Origin: Silurus meridionalis
Lineage: Eukaryota > Chordata > Actinopteri > Siluriformes > Siluridae
Direction of reading: 5' to 3'
NCBI RefSeq assembly: GCF_014805685.1
Contig: NC_060892.1
Coordinates: 4,553,490 to 4,617,489 of the forward strand
Length of the DNA: 64,000 bases
In this document: positions 11,479 through 22,575 of the stretch, in pieces
Position numbering within the stretch: the first letter of the stretch is position 1
Layout: each line of letters opens with the position of its first letter
The notes under the pieces: model-generated
Database searches by the model: none
Told to the model about the DNA's origin: nothing
Seen by the model: only the letters and a program-made list of their open reading frames with translations
Translations under genes and position numbers: made by a program

Positions 11479-11679
11479 CTACAGGACACAACGGCGTTTC
11501 TGGACCATGTTCAGATATGGCTTCCTTTTTGCATTATAGAGCTTTAGTTTGCATCTGCAGATGGCACGGTGGATTGTGTTTTGCCGACAGTGGTTTCTGG
11601 AAGTATTCCTGGGCCCATGTATTAATGTCAATGACACAATCATGCTGATGAGTGATGCAGTGTCGTCTGAGGGCCCCAA
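11479..11679 (-). pseudogene. Tc1-like transposase remnant, N-terminal/central part
   Basis: The minus-strand translation contains NTIHRAICRCKLKLYNAKR followed by KPYLNMVQKRR, typical of the region after the paired helix-turn-helix of this Tc1-like subfamily. It is separated from the catalytic remnant at 10904-11215 by frame breaks. Confidence 0.8.
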
Positions 11680-12401
11680 AGACCATGGGCATCCAACGAA
11701 GGTTCTTGTACCCTCTCTGAATCTTTTGATGAGGTTATATACTGTAGATGATGAGATTTACAAAGCCTTTGCAATTTGACGTTGAGGAACGTTGTTAAAG
11801 TATTCCACAATCTTTATACGCACTCGTTCATAGATTGGAGAGCATCTGCCCATTTTTACTTCTGAGAGACCCTGCCTCTCTAAGACATCTTTTTTTATAG
11901 CTAATCATGTTACAGATCAACTTGATTAGTTACTAGTTGTTCTTTCAGCTGAATATCTTCAAAACGTCTGGCATTTTTAGCCCTTTGTTGCCCCCTGTGC
12001 CAACTTTTTTGAAACCTATAGAATGCATCAAAATTTCTCGGTTTAAACATTTATGTTCTTTATGTTCTTTTGTGAAAGAAACATTGGCTCATGTGATTTG
12101 AAAGTCTTTTAGTTTTTATTTTATTCAAATAAAAAAAATGTCCGGAATTCGGGTTGTACATTGTTTGTTCCACCCAATAGTCGGGTATCTTTTCATAATT
12201 TCCCGCATGTGCCCAGCGTTTATTTCACCCGCTCCACTCATCTGGTCCAATGGCTTGTCTATTCTGATACCAAACACTCAATGTTAGTATTAGTACTAAG
12301 ACTATCAGAGCTGTTTTTATTTACTAATAGTAAACAGATTCAGTATTTCAAGTCACGCCTGATTTTATTTAAAATGCAGAATCTGCTTGCTATCAGTAAA
12401 A

Positions 12402-14074
12402 CAACCCCACTTCCAAAAAAGTTGGGACGCTGTGCAAAATGTTAATCAAAAACGTAATGCAATGATTTGCAACAGAAATCCATTAACAAAAAAACATATC
12501 AAATATTTAAACTGAGCAAATGTACCATTTTAAGGGAGAGAAAATAAAGTCATTTTGAATTTGATGCATTTGGGCACTGACCAGTTGCTGAAGTTTTAGG
12601 AGAGGAATGTTGTCCATATATCTTTGATACAGGATTCTGGCTGCTTAACAGTTCTGGGTGTCCTTTGTTGTGTTTTTCGTTTAATCATGTGGCAAATGGT
12701 GAATAGTCTAGACTGCAGGCAGGCCAGTTCAGCGCAATCTTTAGGACCCTTCTGAGTAACTCTGCCTCTCTAAGATACACTATTTAGCACCACTCTTCTT
12801 ACAGACCTGTTGTCAATTCATTTATTTCCTTGCAAAATGTTTCTCCATCTGTTCACTTTATTTTTTCCAGACTTTTGTTGCCCTGTCCCACCTTTTTTGA
12901 GATGTGTTGCAGCCATCAAATTCAAAATAGAATTCCTTAAAATGGTACATTTTCTCAGTTTAAACATTTAAACATGTTTCTTATGTTCTGTTGTGAACAA
13001 AATAGAAGTTTATGATAGGGGTGTAACGGTACATGTATTCGTACCGATATTTTTCGGTACAGGGCTTTCGGTGCAATCCTTTTTACTGTAAGTGCGGAAC
13101 ATCTGACTTAAAATCTGTGTTCCCTCAGGAATATAACGTGGTGGTTAATCACAAGTTTGTTTAGTCTCCACCTCGCACTTTGAGAGCATTTTTTTAATTA
13201 TTATATTTAAACTTGAAAATACAACAATGCAGGGGCATTAAAAAAAGAAAATTTAGTGCAGTGTCACTGTGGCTACTCACTCCGTACTGAAAATAAGATT
13301 TGTTTTGCGCATGCAAGAAAACGCTGAAGAATTAATACCACTAGCGTTTGGCACTAACCAGGAAGTAGCTACTGTCACCTGTTTTTCTTCCTCCCTCTTT
13401 TCATTCACCAGCAGCTAGCACACCTTTTAATTTTTTTTGCTTGTGGCCAAAATGAATAAAGGACAGAAGGAATGAAGAGGGAGTGAATGAATAAAGGATG
13501 GAAGGAATGAAGACGTTTAGTAAAGTATGCTAAAATAAGAGAAACAGTTAAGTAGATCATATCTTTAGAAAATGTAATATTAATTAATACACACTTACAT
13601 ACACGTGTATTACCAAATGGGGTCTAACGAATGTAAATAAGTTAATTACATTGTTCCGTTTCTTAAATTTTATTTCATCAATTTAATTTGTGTTAATTGG
13701 TGCCAATTTGATTGATTACTCAATTTAATATAGTGAAAATATTTATCGCATTATCTAGATTTTTACTATTTTATTTTTATTAAATATAAAAAATATTTAA
13801 TTTAATATAATTTAACCAACCAGGCATATTACATATTTAAAAAATATAGATATATTGAGATATTCACAAGCGCAAATGTTAATAATAATAAACTGCGTTA
13901 ATAAAAAGCGACAAGCAATTTTACGTTTGGGGGAATTTCTTTTCTCCAACCGTACCGAAATTGAATCAAACCATGACTTAAAAACCAAGGTACCGGTAAA
14001 TTTTGTGTAATGTTACACCCCTAGTTTATGATTACAGGTTTTACACAGGGTCCCAACTTTTTTAGAATTGGGGT
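12402..14074. mobile_element. Internally deleted Tc1-like element carrying a nested hAT element
   Basis: Left end CAACCCCACTTCCAAAAAAG, right end CTTTTTTAGAATTGGGG; GTTGGGAC/GTCCCAAC are inverted partners. It resembles the element at 10709-12159 (GACTGCAGGCAGGCCA, CTCTGCCTCTCTAAGA) but lacks most of the transposase region. The hAT element at 13016-14023 sits inside its 3' part, so the Tc1-like copy inserted first. Confidence 0.82.
13016..14023. mobile_element. Non-autonomous hAT element with 8-bp target duplication
   Basis: Terminal inverted repeats TAGGGGTGTAAC and GTTACACCCCTA bound a 1008-bp element. The flanks at 13008-13015 and 14024-14031 are both GTTTATGA, an 8-bp target-site duplication as expected for hAT transposition. 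Subterminal GGTAC repeats occur at both ends (CGTACCG, GGTACCGG). No transposase frame is present. Confidence 0.9.
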
Positions 14075-14599
14075 AGTAGTACTGTATTAAAAAAACAGTC
14101 GTTTAAGTAAGGTGCTAGCAACACTGCTAAGTTTCCTGTATAGGATGTCACACTATTAAAATCATAAAGATCATGAGAAGAGTGCAGAGCAGATTATAGA
14201 CCCTGGTGAATGTTTCCCAGTGCTCAGTGCTCGCAGAACTGAAGTGCTCTCCCCTTAGTTTCTGTGCATGCTTGTTTACTGTACCACGCTCATAAATGTG
14301 TCACGACATGGCCCCCGTCGGTTCTTCTTTTTCACCGCATGCATGTGCACGTGATCGAGTCGCACACATAGCTCAGATCTGTGTTTTTTTTTTTTTGGCT
14401 CTGGAACGACAGTAAAGGAAAACAACTCCCTCATTTCCAAAGTTTAACCTGTTCACTCATACAGAATTACAACGAATCTGGAGAATGTGGCAGGTTGATG
14501 CTAATAGTGTTGTGTGGATTAATCTTGTGTTACCACCAAAAACACTCAGCATGAACAGTGTGGCGCTGGAAAAAGGGGCCTTTTGGAACTAGGAGTCGG

Positions 14600-15020
14600 T
14601 GACCCTGGGACATCGGCAATTGTTTGGAACCAGTGCAAGCTCGTTTCAATCGGTTTCCGAATAGCAATCCCCTTGCCATTGCTTCTAATGGAGCAGTGGA
14701 GTGGTGCACAATAAGCGTTTGCTGTAAAAACCCTTTTATAATAATGCTGATAGTTCGAGTGCCGCACAAAGGGAATTTTGACGTCATTACCGGTTAGGAC
14801 TTCATAATTGTGTTCCGTCTGCTCTTGCGATTACAACATGGGTGTGTCTTTTCGAAGAAACTGTTCGACACAACGATGATGCGTGTTGTGAAACGGAGAG
14901 GCGAGGGCTCCTCACGATGGCAGCTCACGTTGCGCACCACTCCGCTGCTCCATTATAACTAATGGCAAGGGGTTCAAAATGAGCTCTCACTGGTTCCAAA
15001 CAATCGCAGACGCCCCAGGC
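14600..15020. repeat. Foldback (inverted-repeat) element
   Basis: A left arm (about 14612-14715, with AATTGTTTGGAACCAGTG, CCCCTTGCCATTGCTTCT and AATGGAGCAGTGGAGTGGTG) is the imperfect reverse complement of a right arm (about 14935-15015, with CACCACTCCGCTGCTCCATT, AATGGCAAGGGG and CACTGGTTCCAAACAAT). Arms are about 80-100 bases and the spacer about 220 bases. Probably a MITE-like element; no target duplication was established. Confidence 0.8.
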
Positions 15021-15493
15021 TCATTTCAAAATTTTCAGTTTCCCTGCGCATCCCTGTACAAGAAACTACACAGTATGAGAAAATCCACTTTACAGTGAAT
15101 CAAACCCTGCCCTCTGTAAATCTGTGCATTAATAGCAACCCCTCTGAAGCTTGTTTGACAGACAGGATCCCTCAGCCTGACTATTTGCTCAGACCTTTCT
15201 TCTATTAATTACATTCGGATCATGTCCTAGATGGTTCATGAGACAAAAACCACACTGCCCCTGAAATGACTATATCACAACATTGAGATCATCCCGGTCC
15301 CTATTAAACATCACCGTGACCTCCTGAACACTGCTGAGACCAAATTATGTAACACTAAATCCATAGTACACAGATGTTAGAGTGGATGAAACGAAAGCTG
15401 TGGCAGTGCATACACTCTTCCCCACAGACTAACTGTGTGTATTTTTTTATGACCCTACACTCTTTTTCTTCTTCTTTTATGTGCTTGCTGCAG

Positions 15494-15611
15494 GAGATGG
15501 TGATCGGGGGCCTGCAGCCTGACACCACCTATTCCATCACAGTGGCAGCCTACACCACCAAAGGCGATGGAGCACGCAGCAAACCCAAACTAGTGGTGAC
15601 CAAGGGAGCAG
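15494..15611 (+). CDS. ptprs: ptprs exon: FN3-5, second half
   Basis: Window residues 181-219, starting [20 protein letters not shown] and continuing [19 protein letters not shown]. These are strands E-G of FN3-5. Acceptor TTGCTGCAG, donor CAG|GTGAGT, phase 0 to phase 1. [10 protein letters not shown] after ADAQ is the PTPRS form of the junction when the 27-nt microexon is skipped; with the microexon it reads ADAQ-WETDDTAEY-EMVI. Confidence 0.96.
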
Positions 15612-16239
15612 GTGAGTGCTGATGCAGGTGTCATCACACAGAGAGAGCGCCACACGCTGCCTGCTGCCACCTCCAGCAGCCAAATGAACCCTGGGGAAAA
15701 ACAAGAGACATGAGCAGATTGCGTAAAGGTGCCGGAGCGTGGCAAGCCAGCAGTAATAACACGAGTGGTGTGATGTGGGGATTATCTGTGCTGCGTGAGC
15801 TCCTGATTGCACCTGTGAGGTTTTTCTTATTACAGATAAAAGCCAAGGAGAAAAAGGAAAGCACAATATCGGGTTATTGCAGTTGTTTGTTCGTAGGTAA
15901 TTTAGAGGCGAGTCCAGACTGCAGCTGTGTTTAAGGGTTTTAAAGCTGGACCAAAATGGATATGATGGTTTTGTTCTTGACTCAGTTATCTAACTTAGTA
16001 ACAGAAAAGCATCACCTCAGATACAGCATTGCGTAAAGATTACAAAGGGGGGCTTTTCTGAGAGGATGCAGTCTATCATGATATTAGACAGACAAGGGAG
16101 CCAATGAAACCAATGACCTTTGTCACCAATTTTGACATGCACAAGTGACACAGTATAGGGACAGTGGTCATTTATTTTTTTACATTCTGAATGACCTACC
16201 ATCTATTTAATTTGACTGACAATTACATATGTCACGCCT

Positions 16240-16800
16240 CTTTGACCACGGTAAGGCAAAGGCAACACCCTCTTTTCACTAAGACTGGCACAGGCTACAC
16301 CCTTTTTTTTTTTTTTTACTGGTAATGACACACACAAAGGCCACACCCTCTTTTCAGTGGGACATATATATAGCTGCCACACCCTCTTTTTTTTTACTTA
16401 GACTGAAATTTCCAGAAGCCACACCCACATTTCAGTGGCACTGATACATACAGTGGCCACACCCTCTTTTTACTCAGACTGATACATACAGAGGCCACAC
16501 CCTCTTTTCAGTAGGACTGATACATACAACGGCCACACCCTCTTTTTACTCAGACTGATACATACAGCAGCCATACCCTCTTTTTACTCAGACTGATACA
16601 TACAGAGGCCACAACCTCTTTTCAGTGGGACTGATACATACAGTGGCCACACCCACTTTATTTAGACTAATACATACAGAGGCCACACCCCATTTTTGGT
16701 GGGACTGATACATACAGCGGCCATACCCTCTTTTTACTCAGATTAATACATACAGAGGCCACACCCCTTTTGCAGTGGGACTGATGCATACAGCAGAGGC
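16240..16800. repeat. Minisatellite, core GGCCACACCCTCTTTT...GATACATACAG
   Basis: About a dozen units of roughly 38-40 bases. Two unit types alternate: one with TTTTTACTCAGACTGATACA and one with TTTTCAGTGGGACTGATACA. Units at the left edge are more diverged. Confidence 0.9.
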
Positions 16801-17329
16801 TAAGCATTCTTTTCAGCCACCCTTTTTTTTTATTTAATAACCTGATGCCACACCTCCATGGCAGCTGCAGTAGTGAACCTTGGTGGCAGTATGCAAGTCG
16901 GAGACAGTGCTTGTGTGTTTAGAGCTGAAAGCAGCAGGTCGGGGCAGCGGTGCAGGTTGCAGGTCAGAGGTGACTCCGGAACACACATCAATGGCATGTT
17001 TTTTGTTGCTGGCGAGACTCTTAGCTCTTCCGCGATACGTCCAGTGTGACAGGTACGCATATCGCAAGTGTCAGTGTGTGACAGCTCCGCTGCCGCTGCC
17101 CATCAGACTCATCACACAGACACACACACATGCCCACTCACTCACAAACTCACTGGCCACACACTCAGGCTCTCAAAAAGTATGCTCGTCATCCCCCGCT
17201 CCCCCTCCTTTTCTCATTTATGAGAGTGTGGAGAAAGAGCTTAAACAAAATAAATAAATATATGAAGTGAAAAAGAGAGAAAGCGGAAAACGGACTTAGC
17301 CCTTCTCGGCTAAAGAGCATCACAGTCTT

Positions 17330-17600
17330 TCATGTGACAGCAGGGCAGGGCGGCTCGGCCAATGGGCGCTCAGAGGAGGCACTCCAGGCACTTTCATGCT
17401 TCATATCGAGGGTATTGTGCTGTCAGACAACTTAAGCCTGCGCCTCGCTTTTTAAATGCTCGTGGACTCTCCACAGCCGCCACCTTTAGCCTCCCGTCTG
17501 CCAATCAGAGATAGGCTTCAGGGCTCCAGATGCATGCTAATCATCCAGCCGGGGGGCCAAGCTGGGCCCTTTATACAGCGCTTTCTCAGATTTGCACTAA
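17330..17600. promoter_or_regulatory. Candidate regulatory block with CCAAT and octamer-like motifs
   Basis: An unusually GC-balanced, non-repetitive stretch inside an AT-rich intron. It holds GGCCAATGGGC, TGCCAATCAGAG (good NF-Y consensus), ATGCTAATCAT (octamer-like) and CCTTTATACAGC (TATA-like). Motifs alone do not prove function. Confidence 0.3.
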
Positions 17601-17821
17601 AAATGGAATAGTGTGATCCTCGAATAAGTGTGTGCTGTGTGTCAGAACGATTCAAAAGACAAAAATGTAAACGTTTGATAGTATTTAAAGTGCAAATTTA
17701 CACATCCATAAGATATAAGTTGAAGATGTAATAAACTGACGATGTTCACATTTATATGGCTTTTGTACAAAAGGATGGATTTCAATCAACAAAATAATCT
17801 TAAAGCCATGTCTATTGCTCA

Positions 17822-18066
17822 TACACTATACGGACACTGGACCCATATATAGTATATCTTAATGGAGCTGGCTTTGTGCACAGGGCCATTGTCATGCTGG
17901 AACAGGTTTAGTCTCCTAGTTGAAATGATGGGAAAATTAAATGCTATCGAAAGTAAAGGCACCCTATATAATTTCCAACTTTGTGGAAACAGTTTGCGGC
18001 ATAACGACATATATCCGGAAAACTCAGGCACCCCAGTACTTTTGTGTATATACCATAAAGTGTATA
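17822..18066. mobile_element. Tc1-like MITE, shortened
   Basis: Left end TACACTATACGGACA, inverted at the right as CCATAAAGTGTATA. The internal core (ATGGAGCTGGCTTTGTGCAC) is shared with the other copies of this family; part of the body is deleted. Confidence 0.75.
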
Positions 18067-18936
18067 TGATGAATTAAAATGGATTGAGCTTAGAAAATTG
18101 ACTTTTCTGGATATATTTTGTTTCGCTACACATCATGTCTCAGATCAATCCTGATCCTGCCACACGGTACACGGGTTTTTCTGTCGTGAAATCGCCACAA
18201 CGTTTTTTCAATATAAAGATTAGAGTAGTTTACAGCACCTTCATCTCCACAGTAAATGTCCTTGTATCGATCGTTTTCGATGCGGCGTGTCGTCAGAAAG
18301 GAAAGACATGACCGTGATTGATCCGGACACCGCAATCGATCTGAAAGCATCCAGCGGCTCCATTTTATAATACGGACGCCGAAAACATCCGTCTGTATCT
18401 ATTTATTTATTAAACATCCAGATGTGACTGCGAGTGAAGGTCAAGGATTAAAGAACAAGTCAATTCCGAAGTGCAGTAAATGTTTGTATTGGAATATGTG
18501 TGATGTGTTTAGTGATTCTGGTGCTAATTTGGTGGTTGCTAGTTGGCAGGTCTTTGCTGTACTAAAAGGTTATTGCCAGATACATTGGAGTTTAAAATAA
18601 GGATCTATATAACAATTTTAGAAAATGCAATAAATGGACATTTGGTGCAAACCAGATGAGGATGGTTCCTTTTTGAGTCTGGTTTCTCCAAAGGTTTCTT
18701 TCTCATGGTATCTCAGGGAGTTTTTCCTTTCCACAGTCACCACTGGCTTACTATTTAGGGATAAACTTATAAGGATAAAACATATAGGCATTAGACTTGT
18801 GAATTCCAACTTCGTCATTGTGTGTAGTGTATTTATTCTTTAATTTAACACTTTTTTTGGAATTAGAAGGCAGGGGTGCCAGTCTTGATTTTGCATACCC
18901 TTGGGTAGCACTACTATCAATGGTATTGTTCCAGAG

Positions 18937-19118
18937 AGGTGGTAGCTTCAAGGTTAATACGTTGGACTTTGTATCTGCAGGTCATGCTTCACAAAGCTGC
19001 CACTCCTGGGCCCCTGAGCAAGGCCCTTAACTCTATAGATGTTAAGTTGTATGAATAAGATAAATGAAAATAAAAGTCACTCTGGATAAGGGCATCTGCC
19101 AAATGTCATAAATGTAAA
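18937..19118 (+). repeat. tRNA-derived SINE with LINE-like tail
   Basis: The body GGGCCCCTGAGCAAGGCCCT is followed by the tail CACTCTGGATAAGGGCATCT and GCCAAATGTCATAAATGTAA. This is the most complete tail in the window; the tRNA-like head is diverged. Confidence 0.8.
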
Positions 19119-21114
19119 TGCATTGTGGGTAATGTAAGGCACGGTTATTCAAAGTAATAGTAAAAATAATTGCTAAATTTTATTCATTCTAGATTTAATA
19201 AAGGATCTATTTAATTCTAAAGATTTTTCTAATGTATTATAGATTTTCCTTTAAAAAGAAATTCATAATTTTTTTGTTTTCCAAATGTGATTAAGTGGAA
19301 ATGTTTGCCCACAGCGTGTATTTGGAATTAATTCAGTACAGGAAAAAAAGTGACACGAGAACTTCTGAAGCCCAGCATAACTCGCTGTGAAGCTTAGAAT
19401 TAATTCCTCCATCATCAAAGGGCTTTTTTTCCCTTCCTCCTTGCCTGATCGCTCCTCAGTCCTCCTCCCGGCTCGGCTGGAAATGAGAAGGGCAGTTAGG
19501 GAGCTGGAAATTAGAGCACAAGAGAGGGAGGAAATGAAAGTGAAACCCAATCCGTTCTCAATCAGCGGCTGTGTGTCAACAGCAGCCATTAATGCGGGCC
19601 GTGATGGGAAACGTGCCTGGGGCCGTGGAGTGAGGGATTGAAAGAGGTGCGTGTTGTCCGGCACACCGGGGCTGAAGTGGAGTCTGCGTTTTACAGCCTC
19701 AATCACGGAGAGACACTGACCCCCGCTTCACGTTCTCGTCTTGCACCATATTGCACCATGTATCTCATCACCTTCATTCCTCCCTTTCTGTCTCGTTCCT
19801 GAGACACTTCAGGTTCTCTCATTCCTCCTTCTATTTGAAGTGATACATCTCAGCAGATTAATCTTATATTAAAATTCTTTACATTTTTCAAATGAAGACT
19901 TTTTCAATATGTTTTTTTAGTTTTGGCCAAAATGTGTATATATATTCTTAAAAAAAAAATGGCAGGTTTACTATCATGACACACACACTGTGTTTTATTA
20001 TGGACAATACAACAAACAAAACAGCATAGCAGGGGTCAAAGTACAACAGGAAGAGCCAAGGATAAAAACACTTAGACTGCAAAATGAATAAGACTTCAGA
20101 AAACACGAACAACAGGGCATAAATAAGCCAACGAATCAAGAACGAGACACAAAACAGGTGTCCACAGTCAGATAACATGCCAATAATGTGATGCAGAGAA
20201 AGGACTATTACTGAAGCATAAGTGGAATATAACCTAGAGCACATGGAGTACAAAGCAGTTGCACACAGAAGAGGAATTCATGACGAATATTAATTACTTT
20301 CTGAAGCTCCTTGTACTCAAAATAAAAAATGCTTAATGTTTTCTCCCCTTTGGAAAACATTACATTTACATTAATGGAATTTGACAAAGAAACCTATAGT
20401 TATTTCAGTTATACTTGTTTATTTGGAGCTCAGTGGTTAATGTTCTGGGTTGCTGATCGAGGGGGCGGGGGTTGGAACCACAATATTACCAAGTACAACT
20501 CTTGAGCAATGCAGGATCAGGCACTGTATCGTGGCTGATCCTGCACTCTGACTCTAAAAATTTGCTGGAAATTTTAATGGGCTGTAATGTACATGAGACA
20601 AAGTCTCTTCTTCTTGTACAGCTGAGCAATTGAGGGTTAAGGACCTTGCACAAGGTCATGGTGCTAGAGTTAAACCCATGACCTGATCAGTAGTCTAACA
20701 TCCTATCCACTTAGCTTCTCCTACCCAGTGGTTCAGTGGTGCCACATTATTATGCTATAAAAGTATTATTGTATAAGAGTAAAGTCATGATTCACATGAT
20801 GGAGAATATAAATGATGTTGGTAAACCAGGATCAATTGAGCCTTTAGTAGTTGAAAGTCAAGATGCAAATAATGATTATGTCATAATCTCAGTGTGGTGC
20901 AATAAAAAAAAAGAAAAAAATGCTTTACAGCACAGTCTAAAACTTTCTTCACATATCCCAGTGATGTTAGGAAGCTGGGGTCAGAACCAAACAGAGATGG
21001 TTAAGGGCTTGCACAGGGGCCCCTTGGCAATTCTGGGGCTTGAATAAGGGAGGTCCGACCTTCTAATCAGTAAACCAAAGCTTTAAATTTTGTGCTACAA
21101 CCTTTTCCCATGAA

Positions 21115-21230
21115 TGGGAGGTGGTAGCTTAGTGGTTAAGGAATTGGGCTTTGAATACAAAGGTTGTAAGTTCAAATCCCAGCTACACTAAGCTGCACAA
21201 CACTCTGGATAAGGCAATCTGCCAAATGAG
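21115..21230 (+). repeat. tRNA-derived SINE copy, internally deleted
   Basis: A-box-like GTAGCTTAGTGGTTAAG, B-box-like AAGTTCAAATCCCAG, then directly the tail CACTCTGGATAAGGCAATCT. Immediately followed by a second copy. Confidence 0.82.
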
Positions 21231-21235
21231 GGGAA

Positions 21236-21392
21236 GGGGTAGCTCAGTGGTTAAGATTTTGTGCTTCTGATCGAAAGGTTGTGAGTTTAAATCCCAGCAC
21301 CACTCAGCAAGTTGCCACTATTGGGCCCTTGAGCAAGGCTTAGATAAATCGCTAGTCGCTTTGGATAAGGGTGTCTGCCAAATGCTGTAAAT
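21236..21392 (+). repeat. tRNA-derived SINE copy
   Basis: A-box-like GTAGCTCAGTGGTTAAG, B-box-like GAGTTTAAATCCCAG, body GGGCCCTTGAGCAAGG and tail GTCGCTTTGGATAAGGGTGT. In tandem with the copy at 21115-21230. Confidence 0.85.
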
Positions 21393-21981
21393 GCAAAAAA
21401 ATTTATTAATCACAACTTGTCTCTCTTAGCTCTGTGGTTTATTATTTGACCCTTGCTTGGGTTACTGTCTGTATGGAGTTTCCATGGTTTTCCCAATTCT
21501 ATGTGGGTTTCCTTGGTGCCTCAAGATTGTGCTTCTTTTTTGTGAATGTGTGTGTATTTATGGTCCATGACAATGGCCTCTAATTGCACCTAAGGTGTAA
21601 GGACCCTTAACCCTCAACTGTTTAGTCACTCTGGGTAAATGTAAATCGATATGTTCTGAATCCATCACAACCCAGACCATGATGAATCAGTTTCTGAAGT
21701 TAAATAGATGAATGGACGAATGTTTAGAATAAAAATCCAGTTAGAACCAGTGGGCAGAGTGGGGTTTTGTTCTGGCTCTGTACCTGCTTGTGATTACCTT
21801 ATTGAACTTATCAAACCTGACGCCTCTCAAGTCCATTGTCCTCCTCATTCCATCATGTTAATTACTGTTATTTAGAGGAACAGAAAATATGTAATTGCTA
21901 ATTATTATTGCCGTTCTTTTCAATGCTGTTATTAGTATGTAAATTAATTACGCTAATGTGTAATTGTGTGTTTTTCTGCAG

Positions 21982-22575
21982 TACCAGGCCCTCCCTCTCT
22001 TTGGGTTCATCAGGACTCTGAGAGCTCTGCAGTGGTACGTTGGGTCCCTCCTGAGCTTCTCGTCCCCGGCATGGAGCTGCTTGGTTATCGCCTCCAGTTT
22101 GGTCGTAAAGACGTCCCACAGCTGGCAACGCTGGAATTTGCGCCGTATGAGCATGAGTTCTCAGTGCCTAACATGCACCGGGGCGCCACTTACATCTTCA
22201 AGATTTCGGCCAAGTCACGTTCCGGTTTTGGTGAGGAGGCTAAACAGGAGCTGAGCCTCGAAGAAGAGGTGCCGCATGGCTACCCGCACATCAGCGATGC
22301 TTTCAATATCACCTGCTGCTCAGTGCAGTTCTCCTGGCTGCCCCCGGTTCTGGCTGAGCGCAATGGCGCCATCACAGAGTACACGCTGGCGTACCAGGAA
22401 GCAGGTTCCACCAGTATGCCCTTAGAGCTGCGCCTACCGTCCACCGAACACAGCTACACGTTGAACAGCCTGAAACCGGACTCTGTTTATGACGTGAAAG
22501 TACGTGCACATACCAGCGTAGGTCCCGGGCCGTACAGCCCGCCTGTCCAGTACCGCACAGTGGCCCTCACTACAG
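21982..22575 (+). CDS. ptprs: ptprs exon: FN3-6 and FN3-7
   Basis: A 594-bp exon, the largest here (window residues 221-417), holding two FN3 domains. FN3-6 runs from PGPPSLWVHQD through MELLGYRLQFGRKDVP to EEAKQELSLEEEV. FN3-7 runs from PHGYPHISDAF through LPPVLAERNGAITEYTLAY and LKPDSVYDVKVRAHTSVGPG to PPVQYRTVALTT. PPVLAERNG and YDVKVRAHTS are LAR-family landmarks. Acceptor TTTCTGCAG, donor CAG|GTAGGG, phase 1 to phase 1. FNITCC gives a possible N-glycosylation site and two adjacent cysteines in strand B of FN3-7. The frame stays open past the donor, but LAR homology stops at RTVALTT. Confidence 0.97.

Larger units (their letters stand above)
10709..12159 (-). mobile_element. Decayed Tc1-like DNA transposon
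   Basis: The ends are inverted: TACAACCC at 10709 and GGGTTGTA ending at 12159. A TA target duplication fits CAACCC...GGGTTG flanked by TA. The minus strand keeps pieces of a Tc1-family transposase: WPACSSDLSPIENIW (DDE region, about 11045-11090) with HQDDVKPHTA before it, and further 3' on the + strand AKRKPYLNMVQKRR from the N-terminal half. Frames are interrupted by stops and shifts, so no functional transposase is made. Confidence 0.88.
10288..15493 (+). other. ptprs: Intron between the 27-nt microexon and the FN3-5 second-half exon
   Basis: A 5.2-kb transposon graveyard: a decayed Tc1-like element (10709-12159), a deleted relative (12402-14074) split by a hAT element (13016-14023), and an inverted-repeat element (about 14600-15020). 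The remaining unique sequence shows no other exon. Confidence 0.8.
15612..21981 (+). other. ptprs: Intron between FN3-5 and the FN3-6/7 exon
   Basis: A 6.4-kb intron with a 38-40-bp minisatellite (about 16240-16800), a unique GC-balanced block with CCAAT boxes (17330-17600), a Tc1-like MITE (17822-18066), a fragment of a dispersed repeat (about 18640-18760), a CNE-like block (19480-19640) and several SINE copies (18937-19118, 20425-20730 fragments, 21115-21392). No exon seen. Confidence 0.75.

Noticed and set aside
16245..16800. CRISPR-like direct repeats
   Set aside because: Repeats are adjacent without unique spacers and the context is an animal intron; this is a minisatellite.
19263..19706. 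147-residue minus-strand frame
   Set aside because: No recognised domain and composition like surrounding intron; no conserved splice partner.
21236..21392. Possible tRNA gene
   Set aside because: A- and B-box-like motifs are present but no cloverleaf can be drawn. The body and tail are those of a SINE family found many times here.
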